The notes beneath the pieces are model-generated. The model was given only the letters and a program-made list of their open reading frames with translations, was not told the DNA's origin and ran no database searches. A stretch of 64,000 bases of DNA from Bryobacteraceae bacterium (GTDB lineage Bacteria; Acidobacteriota; Terriglobia; Bryobacterales; Bryobacteraceae), in the NCBI GenBank assembly GCA_041394945.1, contig JAWKHH010000004.1, positions 1,116,001-1,180,000 on the forward strand. Direction: 5' to 3'. The translations under genes were made by a program, and so were the position numbers. Below are positions 26,545 through 35,921 of this stretch, in pieces. The stretch's first letter is position 1; each line of letters begins with the position of its first letter.

Positions 26545-28547
26545 CAGCTGCTTCCTGGGCGCAGACACGCGAGTTAGTGGACGTTGAGGCGGTCCGGGCG
26601 GAAGGGGACACGGCAAGCTTTGTCCGTCGATTCAGCGTGCCCGCCCAGCCACGCGAAATCGCCTGCGACATCCTGGTGGCCGGCGCCGGGGCGGGTGGAC
26701 TGGGCGCGGCGCTGCGAGCCGCGGAGCGCGGGCATTCCGTTTGTCTAACCGAGGAAAGCAGCTGGATCGGCGGGCAGATCACGGCGGGCGGCGTTTCCGC
26801 TCTGGACGAGAACCGGTTCATTGAGTTCGCCGGCGGCGCCCGGAATTACTACGCGATGCGCGAAGGGATTCGCCGCTATTACCGCGAACACTACACGCTG
26901 AGCGCCACAGCTCGCGCGTCGGAGAACCTGAATCCGGGAACGTGCTATGTGTCGCCGCTGTGCTTTGAGCCAAAGGTCGGCGTCGCCGTGCTCGATTCGA
27001 TGCTTGCGCCGCATGGGACGAAGATTCAGTTGCTCATGCGGACGCGCATTTTCGATCTTGATATGGGCGGCGGTATGGTCCGATCCGCGCTGGCGTATCG
27101 ATTCGACACCAAGGAAATAGTACGGATCCGGCCGCGGTGGGTGCTCGACGCCACCGAGTTGGGCGACCTGCTGCCGATGGCCGGCGTCCCGTACGTCACG
27201 GGTTCCGAGGCGCGGGCCGACACAGGCGAGCCGCACGCGGCTGCGGACGCCAATACAGCGTGCGTGCAGAGCTTCACCTACCCGTTTGCGATCGACGTGC
27301 GTCCGGGCGAGAATCACCGTGGGCCGAAGCCGCAGCAGTATGAGCAGTTTCGCGACGGGCAGCCGTTCGCGGTGCGGCTCTACTATCCGGAGGAGTACGG
27401 CTGGCGGGGCTGGTTTCAATACCGGATGTTCGGCGACGACCCACCGGTGCCGAATAACATGTCGCCGGGGCCTTTTTTTGGCTGGCGGCGCCTGATTGAC
27501 TCGCGCAACTTCGCGGGCCCGAACGCACCGGGCGATTTGGCGCTGATCAACTGGCCGCGCCAGGACTACCATACCGAGTCCATTCTGGATCGCACGCCCG
27601 CCGACGAGGCGCGGGTCCTCCAGCAGGCCAAGCGGCTCTCGGTTGCCTTTCTGCACTGGCTGCAGACGGATCTTCCGCGCGACGACGGCAAGGGCAACGG
27701 ATATCCGGAGCTACGGCTTCGCAAGGACGTCATGGGCACCGAGGATGGATTGTCGAAGGTTCCTTATTTCCGGGAGTCGCGCCGTATCGTGCCGCGGTCC
27801 GGCAGGGTTGTCGAGCAGGATATCGTCGCCGAGTACCAGCCAGGTTCCCGTGCGCGCTGGTTCGACGATTCCGTGGGGACGGCCTTCTACATGGTGGACA
27901 TTCACCCATGCGGCGCCAATGAGAAGGGCCGGATGATGATGCCGAGGCCGTTCCAGGTTCCGATGAGCACGCTCGTTCCGCAGAAGGTGTCGAACCTGCT
28001 GGCGGCAGGGAAGAACATTGGAGTTACTCATCTGACGAACGGCGCCTTTCGTCTTCACCCCGTGGAGTGGAACGTGGGTGAGGCGGCGGCGACGGTGGCT
28101 AGCCTGGCATTGACGGGCGGGAGGTTTCCCGAACCGCGGATGGTGCAGCGGGAACTGGCTCGGGCAGGCGCGCCGCTCGTGTGGTTCGACGATCTGCACC
28201 CAACGCATCCGGCGTTCGCCGCGATTCAAACAGGAGCCATTGAGGGCTGGTATCCGCTGAGCGATGGCGATCTGCACGCCTCGCCGGACGCTCCGGTTTC
28301 GCGCCGCGAGGCCGCCCATGCGCTCTCGCGCTACTTCGGCGTCCCGGTGGTGGACCCGGTGCAGCTGGCTGTCGCCCGCGGGTGGATGGCCGTCGACCAT
28401 CGCAACTGGTTCCACGGCGATCTGCCGTTCTATTGGACGGATATCCGGGAAGAAAAGCTCCCAGCCCCATTGCCGGCGGCGCGCGGCGGGCGGACCGGTC
28501 CGGTGAAGCGGGCCGAATTCGCGGAGCGTCTGGCGGCGACGCGTTAA
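26502..28547 (+). CDS. Secreted FAD-dependent oxidoreductase with SLH-like C-terminus
   Basis: About 681 residues. The ATG at 26502 gives a signal peptide (FFYLLLVAAASWA). The FAD motif DILVAGAGAGGLGAALRAAERG (about residues 50-70) and 'SSWIGGQITAGGVSALDENRF' identify the FAD_oxidored family. The C-terminal segment about 564-612 ('HPAFAAIQTGAIEGWYPL', 'SPDAPVSRREAAHALSRYFG') reads like an S-layer-homology repeat. The SLH resemblance is by eye only. The enzyme is predicted to work outside the cytoplasm, which is uncommon for FAD proteins and would need export of a folded or lipid-tethered form. The 3' end overlaps the convergent hydrolase gene by four bases. Confidence 0.85.
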   Translation: MARHSGTFFYLLLVAAASWAQTRELVDVEAVRAEGDTASFVRRFSVPAQPREIACDILVAGAGAGGLGAALRAAERGHSVCLTEESSWIGGQITAGGVSALDENRFIEFAGGARNYYAMREGIRRYYREHYTLSATARASENLNPGTCYVSPLCFEPKVGVAVLDSMLAPHGTKIQLLMRTRIFDLDMGGGMVRSALAYRFDTKEIVRIRPRWVLDATELGDLLPMAGVPYVTGSEARADTGEPHAAADANTACVQSFTYPFAIDVRPGENHRGPKPQQYEQFRDGQPFAVRLYYPEEYGWRGWFQYRMFGDDPPVPNNMSPGPFFGWRRLIDSRNFAGPNAPGDLALINWPRQDYHTESILDRTPADEARVLQQAKRLSVAFLHWLQTDLPRDDGKGNGYPELRLRKDVMGTEDGLSKVPYFRESRRIVPRSGRVVEQDIVAEYQPGSRARWFDDSVGTAFYMVDIHPCGANEKGRMMMPRPFQVPMSTLVPQKVSNLLAAGKNIGVTHLTNGAFRLHPVEWNVGEAAATVASLALTGGRFPEPRMVQRELARAGAPLVWFDDLHPTHPAFAAIQTGAIEGWYPLSDGDLHASPDAPVSRREAAHALSRYFGVPVVDPVQLAVARGWMAVDHRNWFHGDLPFYWTDIREEKLPAPLPAARGGRTGPVKRAEFAERLAATR

Positions 28548-30109
28548 CGGCGGCCGCTGAGGTAGAACGTCTTCACCAGATCCATGGCCGGCTTGCGCCA
28601 CGGAGTCATGGAGTTGTTGTCCGGGCCGCCGTAGCCATTGGTCCCAACTTTCCACCAGTAGACCCCGTAGAACCACTCTTTCTCGTAGAACGACTCGAGC
28701 AGAGCACGGTAACAGCGTTCCTGCTCGGCCAGCGAGATCGGCTTGTCTGTCTCGTCTTCCCACGGCGCACGATGGGCGTTCTCCACGGCCGAGTAACCGG
28801 CCTCGGTGAAGATCACCGGCTTGTTGAACTTACTGTGGACGGCGGTAATGCGCCGGGCCATGTCGGCGGTGGAGTAGTCGTCGGGCAGCGGGTAGTAGTT
28901 GTCGATCCCGATGTAATCGAGCGCATCCCAGAAGGCCACGGACTCGAACTCCGGACCATGATTGGCGGCGTAGGTAAGTGGACCGTGATAGACCCGCCGC
29001 ACCTCGGTGATGATGCGACGCCATTCGTCCGCGTAGGCGGTGGCGGCGGCGAGTTCGGTGCCGATGGCGAACAACGACGCGTGAATCGACTCGGCCAGGC
29101 GCGCGTAGTGGACAATGAACCCGCCATACTGTTCGAACCAGGCGCGGCGAAAATCGGGGTCGTGCATCTGCTCCATCCGAACGCGCCACACGTGCGGTTT
29201 CAGCATCACACTCATCCCCTTGCTCTGCGCGAGCGCGGCAAGAATGCGGATACCATCGTCGTTCTCCCAACTTCCGGCGCCGGCCGGCTGAATGCGGAGC
29301 GGACCGCCGCCGCGGCCGTTGAACCCGTAGGGAACGAGCGCGATCGCGTTGACGCCGTAGGCCGGGAGCTGGGTGAGCATCTCTCTCGCCGCCGGCGAAT
29401 CATAGGCCACGCCGCCTTCGGCCGTGAAGCTCACGCCTCGTTGAAAGAAGTCGCGCTGGTAGCCGTTGTGCGGCGGCCTGGGGATCGATTCGAGCACCCG
29501 CCGATTTTCCGTGATGCGAACGTTGGCGCGATGGGATGGAAGCCACCAGGAGATTCCGGCAAGCGAGGCCGAGAGGAGAAGGCCGGCCGCGGCCGGGCGC
29601 CACGAGAGCAGCGCAGGCTCTGCCACGGAATTTCGCACGCGCGACAAGACGAGGAGGATCGCGACCGCGCCGGACAGCCCGGCCGCCGACCGCGCCGGAT
29701 AGGGTCGCGTGAGGGAAACAAACGGCATGGCGATCGCCGCCAGAAGAACGGTGCCGGCGGACCAGGATAGGGAAAGGCGCGTCCGGCGGAGCGCCGCCAC
29801 CAGGAGCGCCGCCGCCGCCAGCAGCCCCACCCACGGCATCCAGAAACGGCGCGGCCCGAATGCGAACGCGCCCCAGAACAGCGCGGGAGAGAGCGCCGAC
29901 ATCGAAACGGCGCAGGCGGCAACCCGTCCGCCGCGCCACAGCCAGACCGCGGCCGCCGCGGTGAGCGCGGCCTGAAGCCAGAGCGCCTGCCGCAGATCCA
30001 CCATGCGGAAGGCCCCGGGAGCGGTGAGCGTGATCGCCGCAAGCGTGATCCAGGCGACCGGGTAGGCCCAGGCGATGAACGCCGCCCATGTCCAGAAGCG
30101 GGATTGCAT
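28544..30109 (-). CDS. Membrane-anchored GH113-like glycoside hydrolase
   Basis: A 521-residue protein. Residues about 10-190 contain about six hydrophobic segments rich in Ala, Leu and Trp. From about 195 a TIM-barrel catalytic region follows: 'YGVNAIALVPYGFNGRGGG', 'GMSVMLKPHVWR', the candidate acid/base Glu in FAIGTELAAA (about 350), 'IGIDNYYPLPDD' and the candidate nucleophile Glu in VIFTEAGYSA (about 433). This resembles GH113 mannanase-like enzymes; the substrate is inferred only loosely. The catalytic domain would sit at the outer face of the inner membrane. Confidence 0.7.
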   Translation of the reverse strand: MQSRFWTWAAFIAWAYPVAWITLAAITLTAPGAFRMVDLRQALWLQAALTAAAAVWLWRGGRVAACAVSMSALSPALFWGAFAFGPRRFWMPWVGLLAAAALLVAALRRTRLSLSWSAGTVLLAAIAMPFVSLTRPYPARSAAGLSGAVAILLVLSRVRNSVAEPALLSWRPAAAGLLLSASLAGISWWLPSHRANVRITENRRVLESIPRPPHNGYQRDFFQRGVSFTAEGGVAYDSPAAREMLTQLPAYGVNAIALVPYGFNGRGGGPLRIQPAGAGSWENDDGIRILAALAQSKGMSVMLKPHVWRVRMEQMHDPDFRRAWFEQYGGFIVHYARLAESIHASLFAIGTELAAATAYADEWRRIITEVRRVYHGPLTYAANHGPEFESVAFWDALDYIGIDNYYPLPDDYSTADMARRITAVHSKFNKPVIFTEAGYSAVENAHRAPWEDETDKPISLAEQERCYRALLESFYEKEWFYGVYWWKVGTNGYGGPDNNSMTPWRKPAMDLVKTFYLSGRR

Positions 30110-30158
30110 GTTACCGCCAGCGTAGCAGGCATCCGCGTTAGAATGAAGGGGTTTTCCA

Positions 30159-31190
30159 ATGAGGGTCCGTCTTCATCCCATCGTTTTTGCCGCCGCCGCG
30201 GCGCTTGTGTCGGTGAGTTGCAAGACCGGCACGCCGGCCAATGTTGCGGCGGAAGTCAACGGCCGGCCGATCAGTTTCGACGATCTCGACAAACAGTACA
30301 AGCTCCAGTTTCAGTCGCCCAGCCCGGAGAGCAGTGAAGACCAGGTGGCGATCCAAAAGCTGGAGATCCTGCGGAGCATGGTGGACAACGAGATCATGCT
30401 GCAACGGGCCGAAAAGCTGAGCCTGGTGGCGCTCGATAGTGACGTTGAGGCGCGCTTCAACGATATCAAGGCGCCCTACACGCAGGAAGAGTTCCAGCGG
30501 CAGTTGAACGCCCGAAAGATCACCGCTGAGGAGTTCAAGGCGCAGCTCCGGCGAGACCTGAGCATCCAGAAACTGTTCAACAAGGAGATCACGTCGAAGA
30601 TTTCCATCACTGACAAAGACGTCGCCGACTTCTACAACGCCAACAAGGCGAGCTTCAACCTCGCCGAACCGCAAGTGCACCTGGCGCAGATTCTGGTGAC
30701 GCCGACGCCGGACCCCAATGTCCGCAATCTCAAGAGCGACAAGGCGATCAATGACGATCAGGCGCGGCAGAAGATCCAGATGATCGAGGCGCGGCTGAAA
30801 CAAGGCGAGGATTTCGCGATGCTGGCGCAGGCTTTCTCCGAGGACGCCAATACGGCTTCGAACGGCGGCGACCTCGGCTTCGTGCCCGAATCGTCGCTCG
30901 AACAGGCCCACCCGGAGCTGCGCAAGATGGTGATGGCGCTCCAGCCGGGGCAGAGCTCGCCGATCGTGCGTACGCCCGAAGGCTACCGCATCCTGCGCGT
31001 GGTTTCGAAGGAACCCGCGGGGCAGCGCGAACTGAACGATCCGCGAGTGCAGCAGACCATCCGCGAGACGCTCATCAACCGCAAGGATCAGCTTCTCAAG
31101 GCCGTCTATTACGAAATCGCGCGCAATGAGGCCAAGGTGGCGAACTACTACGCGCAGGGATTGTTCAGCAAATTCAGCGAGGGCAAGTAG
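30159..31190 (+). CDS. SurA/PrsA-type peptidyl-prolyl isomerase
   Basis: A 343-residue exported foldase. The N-terminal signal ends VSVSCKTG, so it may be a lipoprotein (Cys about 21), though the residue at -3 is Ser. The SurA_N-like chaperone region runs about 25-160 ('VNGRPISFDDLDKQY', 'ALDSDVEARFNDIKAPYTQEEF'), followed by a parvulin domain about 165-285 ('HLAQILVTPTPDP', 'FAMLAQAFSEDANTASNGGDLGF'). It assists folding of outer-membrane proteins, consistent with the many receptors nearby. The start carries GAAGGGG upstream, and a TAGAAT lies at 30139-30144. Confidence 0.88.
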   Translation: MRVRLHPIVFAAAAALVSVSCKTGTPANVAAEVNGRPISFDDLDKQYKLQFQSPSPESSEDQVAIQKLEILRSMVDNEIMLQRAEKLSLVALDSDVEARFNDIKAPYTQEEFQRQLNARKITAEEFKAQLRRDLSIQKLFNKEITSKISITDKDVADFYNANKASFNLAEPQVHLAQILVTPTPDPNVRNLKSDKAINDDQARQKIQMIEARLKQGEDFAMLAQAFSEDANTASNGGDLGFVPESSLEQAHPELRKMVMALQPGQSSPIVRTPEGYRILRVVSKEPAGQRELNDPRVQQTIRETLINRKDQLLKAVYYEIARNEAKVANYYAQGLFSKFSEGK

Positions 31191-31191
31191 T

Positions 31192-32769
31192 CTACTTCGC
31201 CGGCTCGGCGGGGGCGGCGGTTTCGGATTTCATCCGCTCGCCCCTGCGCACCTGCTCGAAGTACTGCTGGACGTAGTGCTGCAGCGCTTCAGGAACCTGG
31301 TCGCGATGGATTTCGCCGCCGGCCTCACGGTGCGTCCCTTCGCGTTGTGAGTACTGCGTACGGAGTTGCTGCTGCTTGCTGCTCTGCACCTCCACCATCA
31401 CCTCGCCGGTGATGTTCTGCGCGCGTTTGCCGAAAATCTCGCTCAGCTTGCCCATCGCGGCCACTTGTTCGGCGTTCTGGATGTCCTTGGCGCCATCCTG
31501 CTTACCCATGCCCGATTGCGATTCGTTGGGCGTGCCGGCGTCGGAACCTTTGTCGTTGTTCCGGCCTTGGCCGGACTGCGCCTGCTGCTGCTCGCCCTGC
31601 TGGCCCTCGGCGTTCGGATCGTCGGAAGGGCTGCCCTGGCCTTGCGGCTGGCCCTGGCCCTTTTCGCCCTTTTGGCCCGCGCCGGATTGCTTGCCGTTGG
31701 CGTCCTTCTGCCCGCCATCCTTCTGGCTCGCACCGGCTTGGCGCTGCTGCCCGGCCTGCTGCGGAATCTTCAGCTTCGACATCAGATTCGCCATCGCGTC
31801 CTTCATCTTGTTCATCAGGCTTTCGTTGTCGCCGCCGGCGCCCTTGCGCGGAGCTTCCTTCGATGGGTCACCCTTTTCTCCCCCGCCTTCGCCGCCATCT
31901 TTTGAGGAATCCGCGGCGCCTTCCTTGCCTTCGCCGGATTCGCGATCGCCTTCGTCGCCGGCTTCGGTGGATTCATCCACTTCGTCGCCGGCGGCCTTCA
32001 CCTCGGTCTGCTTGGTGCGCGCGGAAGCGGAGGGGTCCTCGCCCTGCGTGGTATCCGGGACATCCACCTGGCTCAAGGCGGCTTCAGTGGCGGCGTCGAG
32101 CTCCTGCGTCGGGGCGTCGGGGTTGTCGATGGGGATCGCCAGCGGATCGTCGCTGGAGCGTTTGTTGCCCCTCTTGTCGTAGCGCGCGGTCTTTTCCGGA
32201 CCCGGTTGGAACAGCGCGGCCATCGGTTCCACGATCGGCTTTTCGAGATCGAGCGAGCCGTGCAATCCGTACCGCAACACGCCGAGCCCGGCGACGGCGG
32301 CCGCAAGGGCCAGCATCGGCGCCGCGGATTTCGGCGCGGACCACGGCATGGCAAGCGCCGGTTGCAGGGTTCCGGCGATCGAGTTCGCATCCTCGCGTTG
32401 CATGTCGACGATGGCGGCCTCGCCAAGTCTCGGGGAAACACCGGGCGATGCGAAGTGGAAGGCGGTGGAGATCGCGTCGTGCAGGGAAAGCCGCCGGTCC
32501 ACGGTTTGCGCCACCTGGTACGGGGAAGGGAAGTAGCGCCAGGTACGGTAAGCGCTCAGCGCGGCGCCCCCGAGAAACAGCACCAGCAGCCAGTGCCAGT
32601 CGAGGATCTGCGTGCCGAGGAGCAGCAGCAGGATTGCGCCGCCGAGAGTGGCGATCAATCCGACGGTAATCTGTTCGGCGATCAGGTTGACCAACGCGCG
32701 CCGCCGCGCCGAGTGAACGAGTTGAAGAACCGCTCCGGCAGAAGATCCCAAGGCAATCCCATTATCCAT
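31192..32769 (-). CDS. Membrane protein with long low-complexity Gln/Gly/acidic region
   Basis: About 525 residues from the ATG at 32769 (ATG at 32775 is an alternative). Two hydrophobic segments lie near residues 35-75 and a third near 160-180. 'RRLSLHDAISTAFHF' follows the first pair. Residues about 230-450 are strongly biased to Gly, Gln, Asp, Glu, Lys and Ser. A helical C-terminus ends near 'VPEALQHYVQQYFEQVRRGE'. The layout resembles DUF4175-like membrane proteins that neighbour MoxR/BatA genes, but no such genes are present here, so function is left open. The start lies four bases from the divergent aminotransferase start. Confidence 0.6.
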   Translation of the reverse strand: MDNGIALGSSAGAVLQLVHSARRRALVNLIAEQITVGLIATLGGAILLLLLGTQILDWHWLLVLFLGGAALSAYRTWRYFPSPYQVAQTVDRRLSLHDAISTAFHFASPGVSPRLGEAAIVDMQREDANSIAGTLQPALAMPWSAPKSAAPMLALAAAVAGLGVLRYGLHGSLDLEKPIVEPMAALFQPGPEKTARYDKRGNKRSSDDPLAIPIDNPDAPTQELDAATEAALSQVDVPDTTQGEDPSASARTKQTEVKAAGDEVDESTEAGDEGDRESGEGKEGAADSSKDGGEGGGEKGDPSKEAPRKGAGGDNESLMNKMKDAMANLMSKLKIPQQAGQQRQAGASQKDGGQKDANGKQSGAGQKGEKGQGQPQGQGSPSDDPNAEGQQGEQQQAQSGQGRNNDKGSDAGTPNESQSGMGKQDGAKDIQNAEQVAAMGKLSEIFGKRAQNITGEVMVEVQSSKQQQLRTQYSQREGTHREAGGEIHRDQVPEALQHYVQQYFEQVRRGERMKSETAAPAEPAK

Positions 32770-32773
32770 TACC

Positions 32774-34069
32774 ATGGACCAAGTGACCAAACACGAGATC
32801 CTGCTGGCGAACCGCGAGCACCTCTTTCCAGCCGTTTTTCAATACTACGACGAACCGCTGGTGGTGGATCGCGCCAAGGACCAGTGGGTTTGGGACGCCG
32901 ACGGGAAGCAGTACCTCGATTTCTTCGGCGGCATCCTCACGGTGAGCGTGGGGCACTGCAACGAGCACGTGAATCGGGCCGTGCATGCGCAAGTGGACAA
33001 GCTCCAACATGTGTCGACCGTCTATGCCACCGAGCCGATGGCGAAGCTCGCCGTAAAACTCGCGTCGATCTCGCCGGGCGCAGCACTGACGAGGTCGATG
33101 TTCACCAACAGCGGCACCGAGGCCAACGAAACGGCAATCGTGGCGGCGCGCTGCTACACCGGGTGCGACGAGATCATCGCGCTGCGGCATTCCTATCACG
33201 GGCGCAGCCAGTTGGCGATGACGCTCACTGGCAACGCGGCGTGGCGCGGCGGACCGGCGCAGCCCGGCGTCGTGTTCGCGCACAACGCGTATTGCTACCG
33301 CTGCCCATTCGGGCTCGAGTACCCTTCGTGCGACATCCGCTGCGCGCGCGACGTCGAGGAATTGATCCAGACCACAACCGGCGGGCGTGTGGCGGGCGTG
33401 ATCGCGGAACCGATTCAGGGCGTGGGCGGATTCGTCACGCCGCCGAAGGAGTACTTCGGCATCGTCGCGGAGATCGTCCGCAAGCACGGCGGCCTCTTCA
33501 TCAGCGACGAAGTACAGTCGGCGTGGGGACGCACCGGGCGGAAGTGGTTCGGAATCGAACAGTGGGGCGTGGAACCGGATGTGATCACCAGCGCGAAGGG
33601 GCTCGGCAACGGAGTCCCGATCGGCGTCACGATGGCGCGGCCGGAGATCGCGGCCAAGGCGCCGTCGCCCACCATTTCGACTTTCGGCGGCAACCCGGTA
33701 TCCACCGCCGCCGCCAGCGCGGTCCTGGAGCTTATCGAGCAGAACGCGCTGCGCGAGAACGCCGCTGAGATGGGCGCTCACTTGAGTGAGGGGCTGAAGG
33801 CGCTGGGCGAAAAGTACCCGGTGATCGGCGAAGTGCGCGGCATGGGCCTGATGCAGGGCGTGGAACTGGTGCGGGACCGCAAGACGAAAGAACCCGCGCC
33901 GAAGGAAGCGAATGCCGTGCTGTCACTCGCCCGTTCGAACGGCATCCTCATCGGCAAGGGCGGACTCTATGGCAACGTGCTCCGGGTGACCCCGCCGCTC
34001 AACATCGGCCGCTCCGACATCGACGAGTTTCTGGGACGGCTGGATCGAAGTTTCGGCGCCATGGACTAG
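32774..34069 (+). CDS. Class III PLP-dependent aminotransferase
   Basis: A 431-residue enzyme of aminotransferase class III. The PLP lysine is in ITSAKGLGNG (about residue 275), preceded by the class signature 'GGLFISDEVQSAWGRTGRKW'. The N-terminal 'VWDADGKQYLDFFGGILTVSVGHCN' is typical. The closest named relatives by eye are alanine-glyoxylate aminotransferase 2-like and omega-amino-acid transaminases; the amino donor is not decidable. A 92-residue gene follows after 9 bases with an AAGGA site, so they are likely co-transcribed. Confidence 0.9.
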   Translation: MDQVTKHEILLANREHLFPAVFQYYDEPLVVDRAKDQWVWDADGKQYLDFFGGILTVSVGHCNEHVNRAVHAQVDKLQHVSTVYATEPMAKLAVKLASISPGAALTRSMFTNSGTEANETAIVAARCYTGCDEIIALRHSYHGRSQLAMTLTGNAAWRGGPAQPGVVFAHNAYCYRCPFGLEYPSCDIRCARDVEELIQTTTGGRVAGVIAEPIQGVGGFVTPPKEYFGIVAEIVRKHGGLFISDEVQSAWGRTGRKWFGIEQWGVEPDVITSAKGLGNGVPIGVTMARPEIAAKAPSPTISTFGGNPVSTAAASAVLELIEQNALRENAAEMGAHLSEGLKALGEKYPVIGEVRGMGLMQGVELVRDRKTKEPAPKEANAVLSLARSNGILIGKGGLYGNVLRVTPPLNIGRSDIDEFLGRLDRSFGAMD

Positions 34070-34078
34070 AAGGATCAA

Positions 34079-34357
34079 ATGGACGAAAGAGCTTACTATC
34101 GCGAATCCGAGACGACGAAGCCAGCACGGCTCACCTGCCCGACGTGCCGGGAAGCGGGCGAGTATCCGCTCCGGTGGCTCGTCCGCACAAAGAAGGATCG
34201 GCTGCCCGGCGGCGGCGATGAACGGGATCGCGCGAAGTTCGCCAAGGCGCAGAGCTACATGGTGCTCATCGACGACAAGGTGATGTGCCGCAACATGCGG
34301 TGCCGGAAGCGGTTCGACGTGAGCGGCATCAAGACCATGGCTTTCATCAACGATTGA
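34079..34357 (+). CDS. Small Cys-rich, zinc-ribbon-like protein
   Basis: A 92-residue protein with two cysteine pairs: LTCPTCREAG near the N-terminus and VMCRNMRCRKRF near the C-terminus, a spacing that could bind one zinc. It has no signal peptide. AAGGA is about 6 bases upstream. The stop TGA overlaps the ATG of the next gene by one base (TGATG). Function is not recognised; small zinc ribbons like this often bind nucleic acid or protein partners. Confidence 0.7.
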   Translation: MDERAYYRESETTKPARLTCPTCREAGEYPLRWLVRTKKDRLPGGGDERDRAKFAKAQSYMVLIDDKVMCRNMRCRKRFDVSGIKTMAFIND

Positions 34358-34878
34358 TGGCCCGGACCGCCGCCTTGCTGTTCGTCGCGGCGGCGATGGC
34401 TGAGGCCGAACCGCCGGCCAAACCCGAGTTGTTCGCTCATGGCGGATTCCTGCGGGCGGGCGCTGACGAAGGCTGGCTCAGCGCCGGAGGCAGTTTCGGG
34501 GGAACTGTTGTCGTTCCGTTCGCGTCGCGATTCGCCCTGGACGTGGATGTGGCGGCGGCCTCCCGCACGGTGTCCAATTTCGGATCGGACTTCCGATGGC
34601 GCCGGACCCTGCTCAGCCCGTCGGTGGTCTGGCGAAAGGGTTCTGAACGAGCGTATTTCTTCCTTGGCGGCGGCGTCGGCGGTCAATTCGAAACCACGCG
34701 TTTTCGATCGCCCGAACGGATCGCGGAGGCGCCCAATGCGCGCCCGACAATTCTGTTCCGGACCGGCGGCACGGGAGTGATTCGCGGTCGCCTCCTTTGG
34801 CGCGGGGACCTGCTCTGGGCGCACTCCCATATTCTTCCGAATCTCAGCCTGCGAGCCGGAATCGGATACCGGTTCTGA
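34357..34878 (+). CDS. Small outer-membrane beta-barrel-like protein
   Basis: About 173 residues from the ATG at 34357, which gives the signal peptide MARTAALLFVAAAMAEA. The mature protein alternates hydrophobic and polar residues ('FGGTVVVPFASRFALDVDVAAAS', 'RAYFFLGGGVGGQFE') and ends LRAGIGYRF, with the terminal Phe typical of outer-membrane barrels. A length of about 155 mature residues suits an 8-strand barrel. The stop-start overlap with the preceding gene suggests coupling. Confidence 0.6.
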   Translation: MARTAALLFVAAAMAEAEPPAKPELFAHGGFLRAGADEGWLSAGGSFGGTVVVPFASRFALDVDVAAASRTVSNFGSDFRWRRTLLSPSVVWRKGSERAYFFLGGGVGGQFETTRFRSPERIAEAPNARPTILFRTGGTGVIRGRLLWRGDLLWAHSHILPNLSLRAGIGYRF

Positions 34879-35748
34879 CTACGCCCTGAGACCGACCGAG
34901 AACACGCGATAGTCGTCGGCCGGGCGCGCCGAACGGGCATGCGGTCCCCAGATGCCTACCAGGCCGTCACGAAATTCACCGTCCTCCCAATGTGCGAGCA
35001 GCGTCCGGCGCGAGCCCTCGAAGCGAGGCATCCCGGCCAGCGGCGGCCGCGGCCGGTCCCGAAGCCACACGCTGAAGGAGGGGCCATCCATGGCAACTTC
35101 GACCGTCGCCATCGAGCTCAGGTAGTCCAGATAGATCCGCCCGTTCCGCTCATTGGGCCACACCCGCGACTCGCGCTCCGCACGCCGCTTGAACACCGCG
35201 GCGGTGAGTTTCCGGCCGTACTTGCCGATTCGCAGCCGGTAGCAATCCCGCGGCGAATTGGCGCGAAGCATGAACTCCGCCGGGCGGCCATGCACGGCAG
35301 CCAGCACGAACGCCTGTGAGTCCGCCATGGTGGCCGAAGGCATCAGCAGATGTCCGCCGGACGGCACGGCCGATGAACGCCCGTCGTAGGGCTCGATGGC
35401 GAGCCTCGCCGATTCAAAGGACCGCCACAGCGCCACGGCGTTCGGTTCGGAGAAGTCGGTTCCGAAATCGAGTCGGTTTCGGAACCACGCGACTGCGCCG
35501 GCGGCGGTAGCGGCAGTCGCCGCGGCGGAGGCGCACGCCCCGCGCAAGAATGCGCGCCGTGAATCGGCAGCCTGGCGGCGGCGTGTTTCCTCCGCCCATG
35601 AGCGAACCGGGTCGTAGTAGTCAGGCAGGTTGTTGATGGTCACGTCTGGTCCCGGGCCGGAGTGCAGGAGCGGCGTCGGACCCCTTCCCTCGGCCGTACG
35701 GTGGAAAAGGTTGAGGATGGACGGAGGAGGATCTGGGCGGGTACTCAT
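34879..35748 (-). CDS. Single-pass membrane or Tat-anchored protein, unknown
   Basis: A 289-residue protein with a cytoplasm-like N-terminus of about 62 residues, then RRAFLRGACASAAATAATAAG, a twin-arginine or signal-anchor stretch, and an exported-looking remainder beginning 'VAWFRNRLDFGTDFSEPNAV'. The C-terminal part has beta-rich text ('GRIYLDYLSSMATVEVAMDG'). No domain is recognised. The internal position of the RR segment would fit an anti-sigma-like or membrane-tethered topology, but no sigma factor gene is adjacent. It converges on the barrel gene with abutting stops. Confidence 0.6.
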   Translation of the reverse strand: MSTRPDPPPSILNLFHRTAEGRGPTPLLHSGPGPDVTINNLPDYYDPVRSWAEETRRRQAADSRRAFLRGACASAAATAATAAGAVAWFRNRLDFGTDFSEPNAVALWRSFESARLAIEPYDGRSSAVPSGGHLLMPSATMADSQAFVLAAVHGRPAEFMLRANSPRDCYRLRIGKYGRKLTAAVFKRRAERESRVWPNERNGRIYLDYLSSMATVEVAMDGPSFSVWLRDRPRPPLAGMPRFEGSRRTLLAHWEDGEFRDGLVGIWGPHARSARPADDYRVFSVGLRA

Positions 35749-35869
35749 TCCTTGTTCCTTTCCCGGTTCATCGGGCGGAATCCGATCGCCCTTTAGAGGG
35801 GTTCGCCTAGCCCGCGCCGTAGTGTCCTAGTACCTCTCTCGATTGAGGCATCTGCACCACGTCGTCCGG

Positions 35870-35878
35870 TGATATAAT
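35870..35878 (+). promoter_or_regulatory. Extended -10 promoter for second PSD1 gene
   Basis: TGATATAAT is a perfect extended -10 (TGnTATAAT), 43 bases upstream of the PSD1 ATG at 35922. No convincing -35 is seen, as is usual for extended -10 promoters. GGAAGGACCGAGGAG before the ATG supplies the ribosome site. Confidence 0.65.
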
Positions 35879-35921
35879 ACCGCCGGACGGATTCACCGAT
35901 GGAAGGACCGAGGAGATCTTT

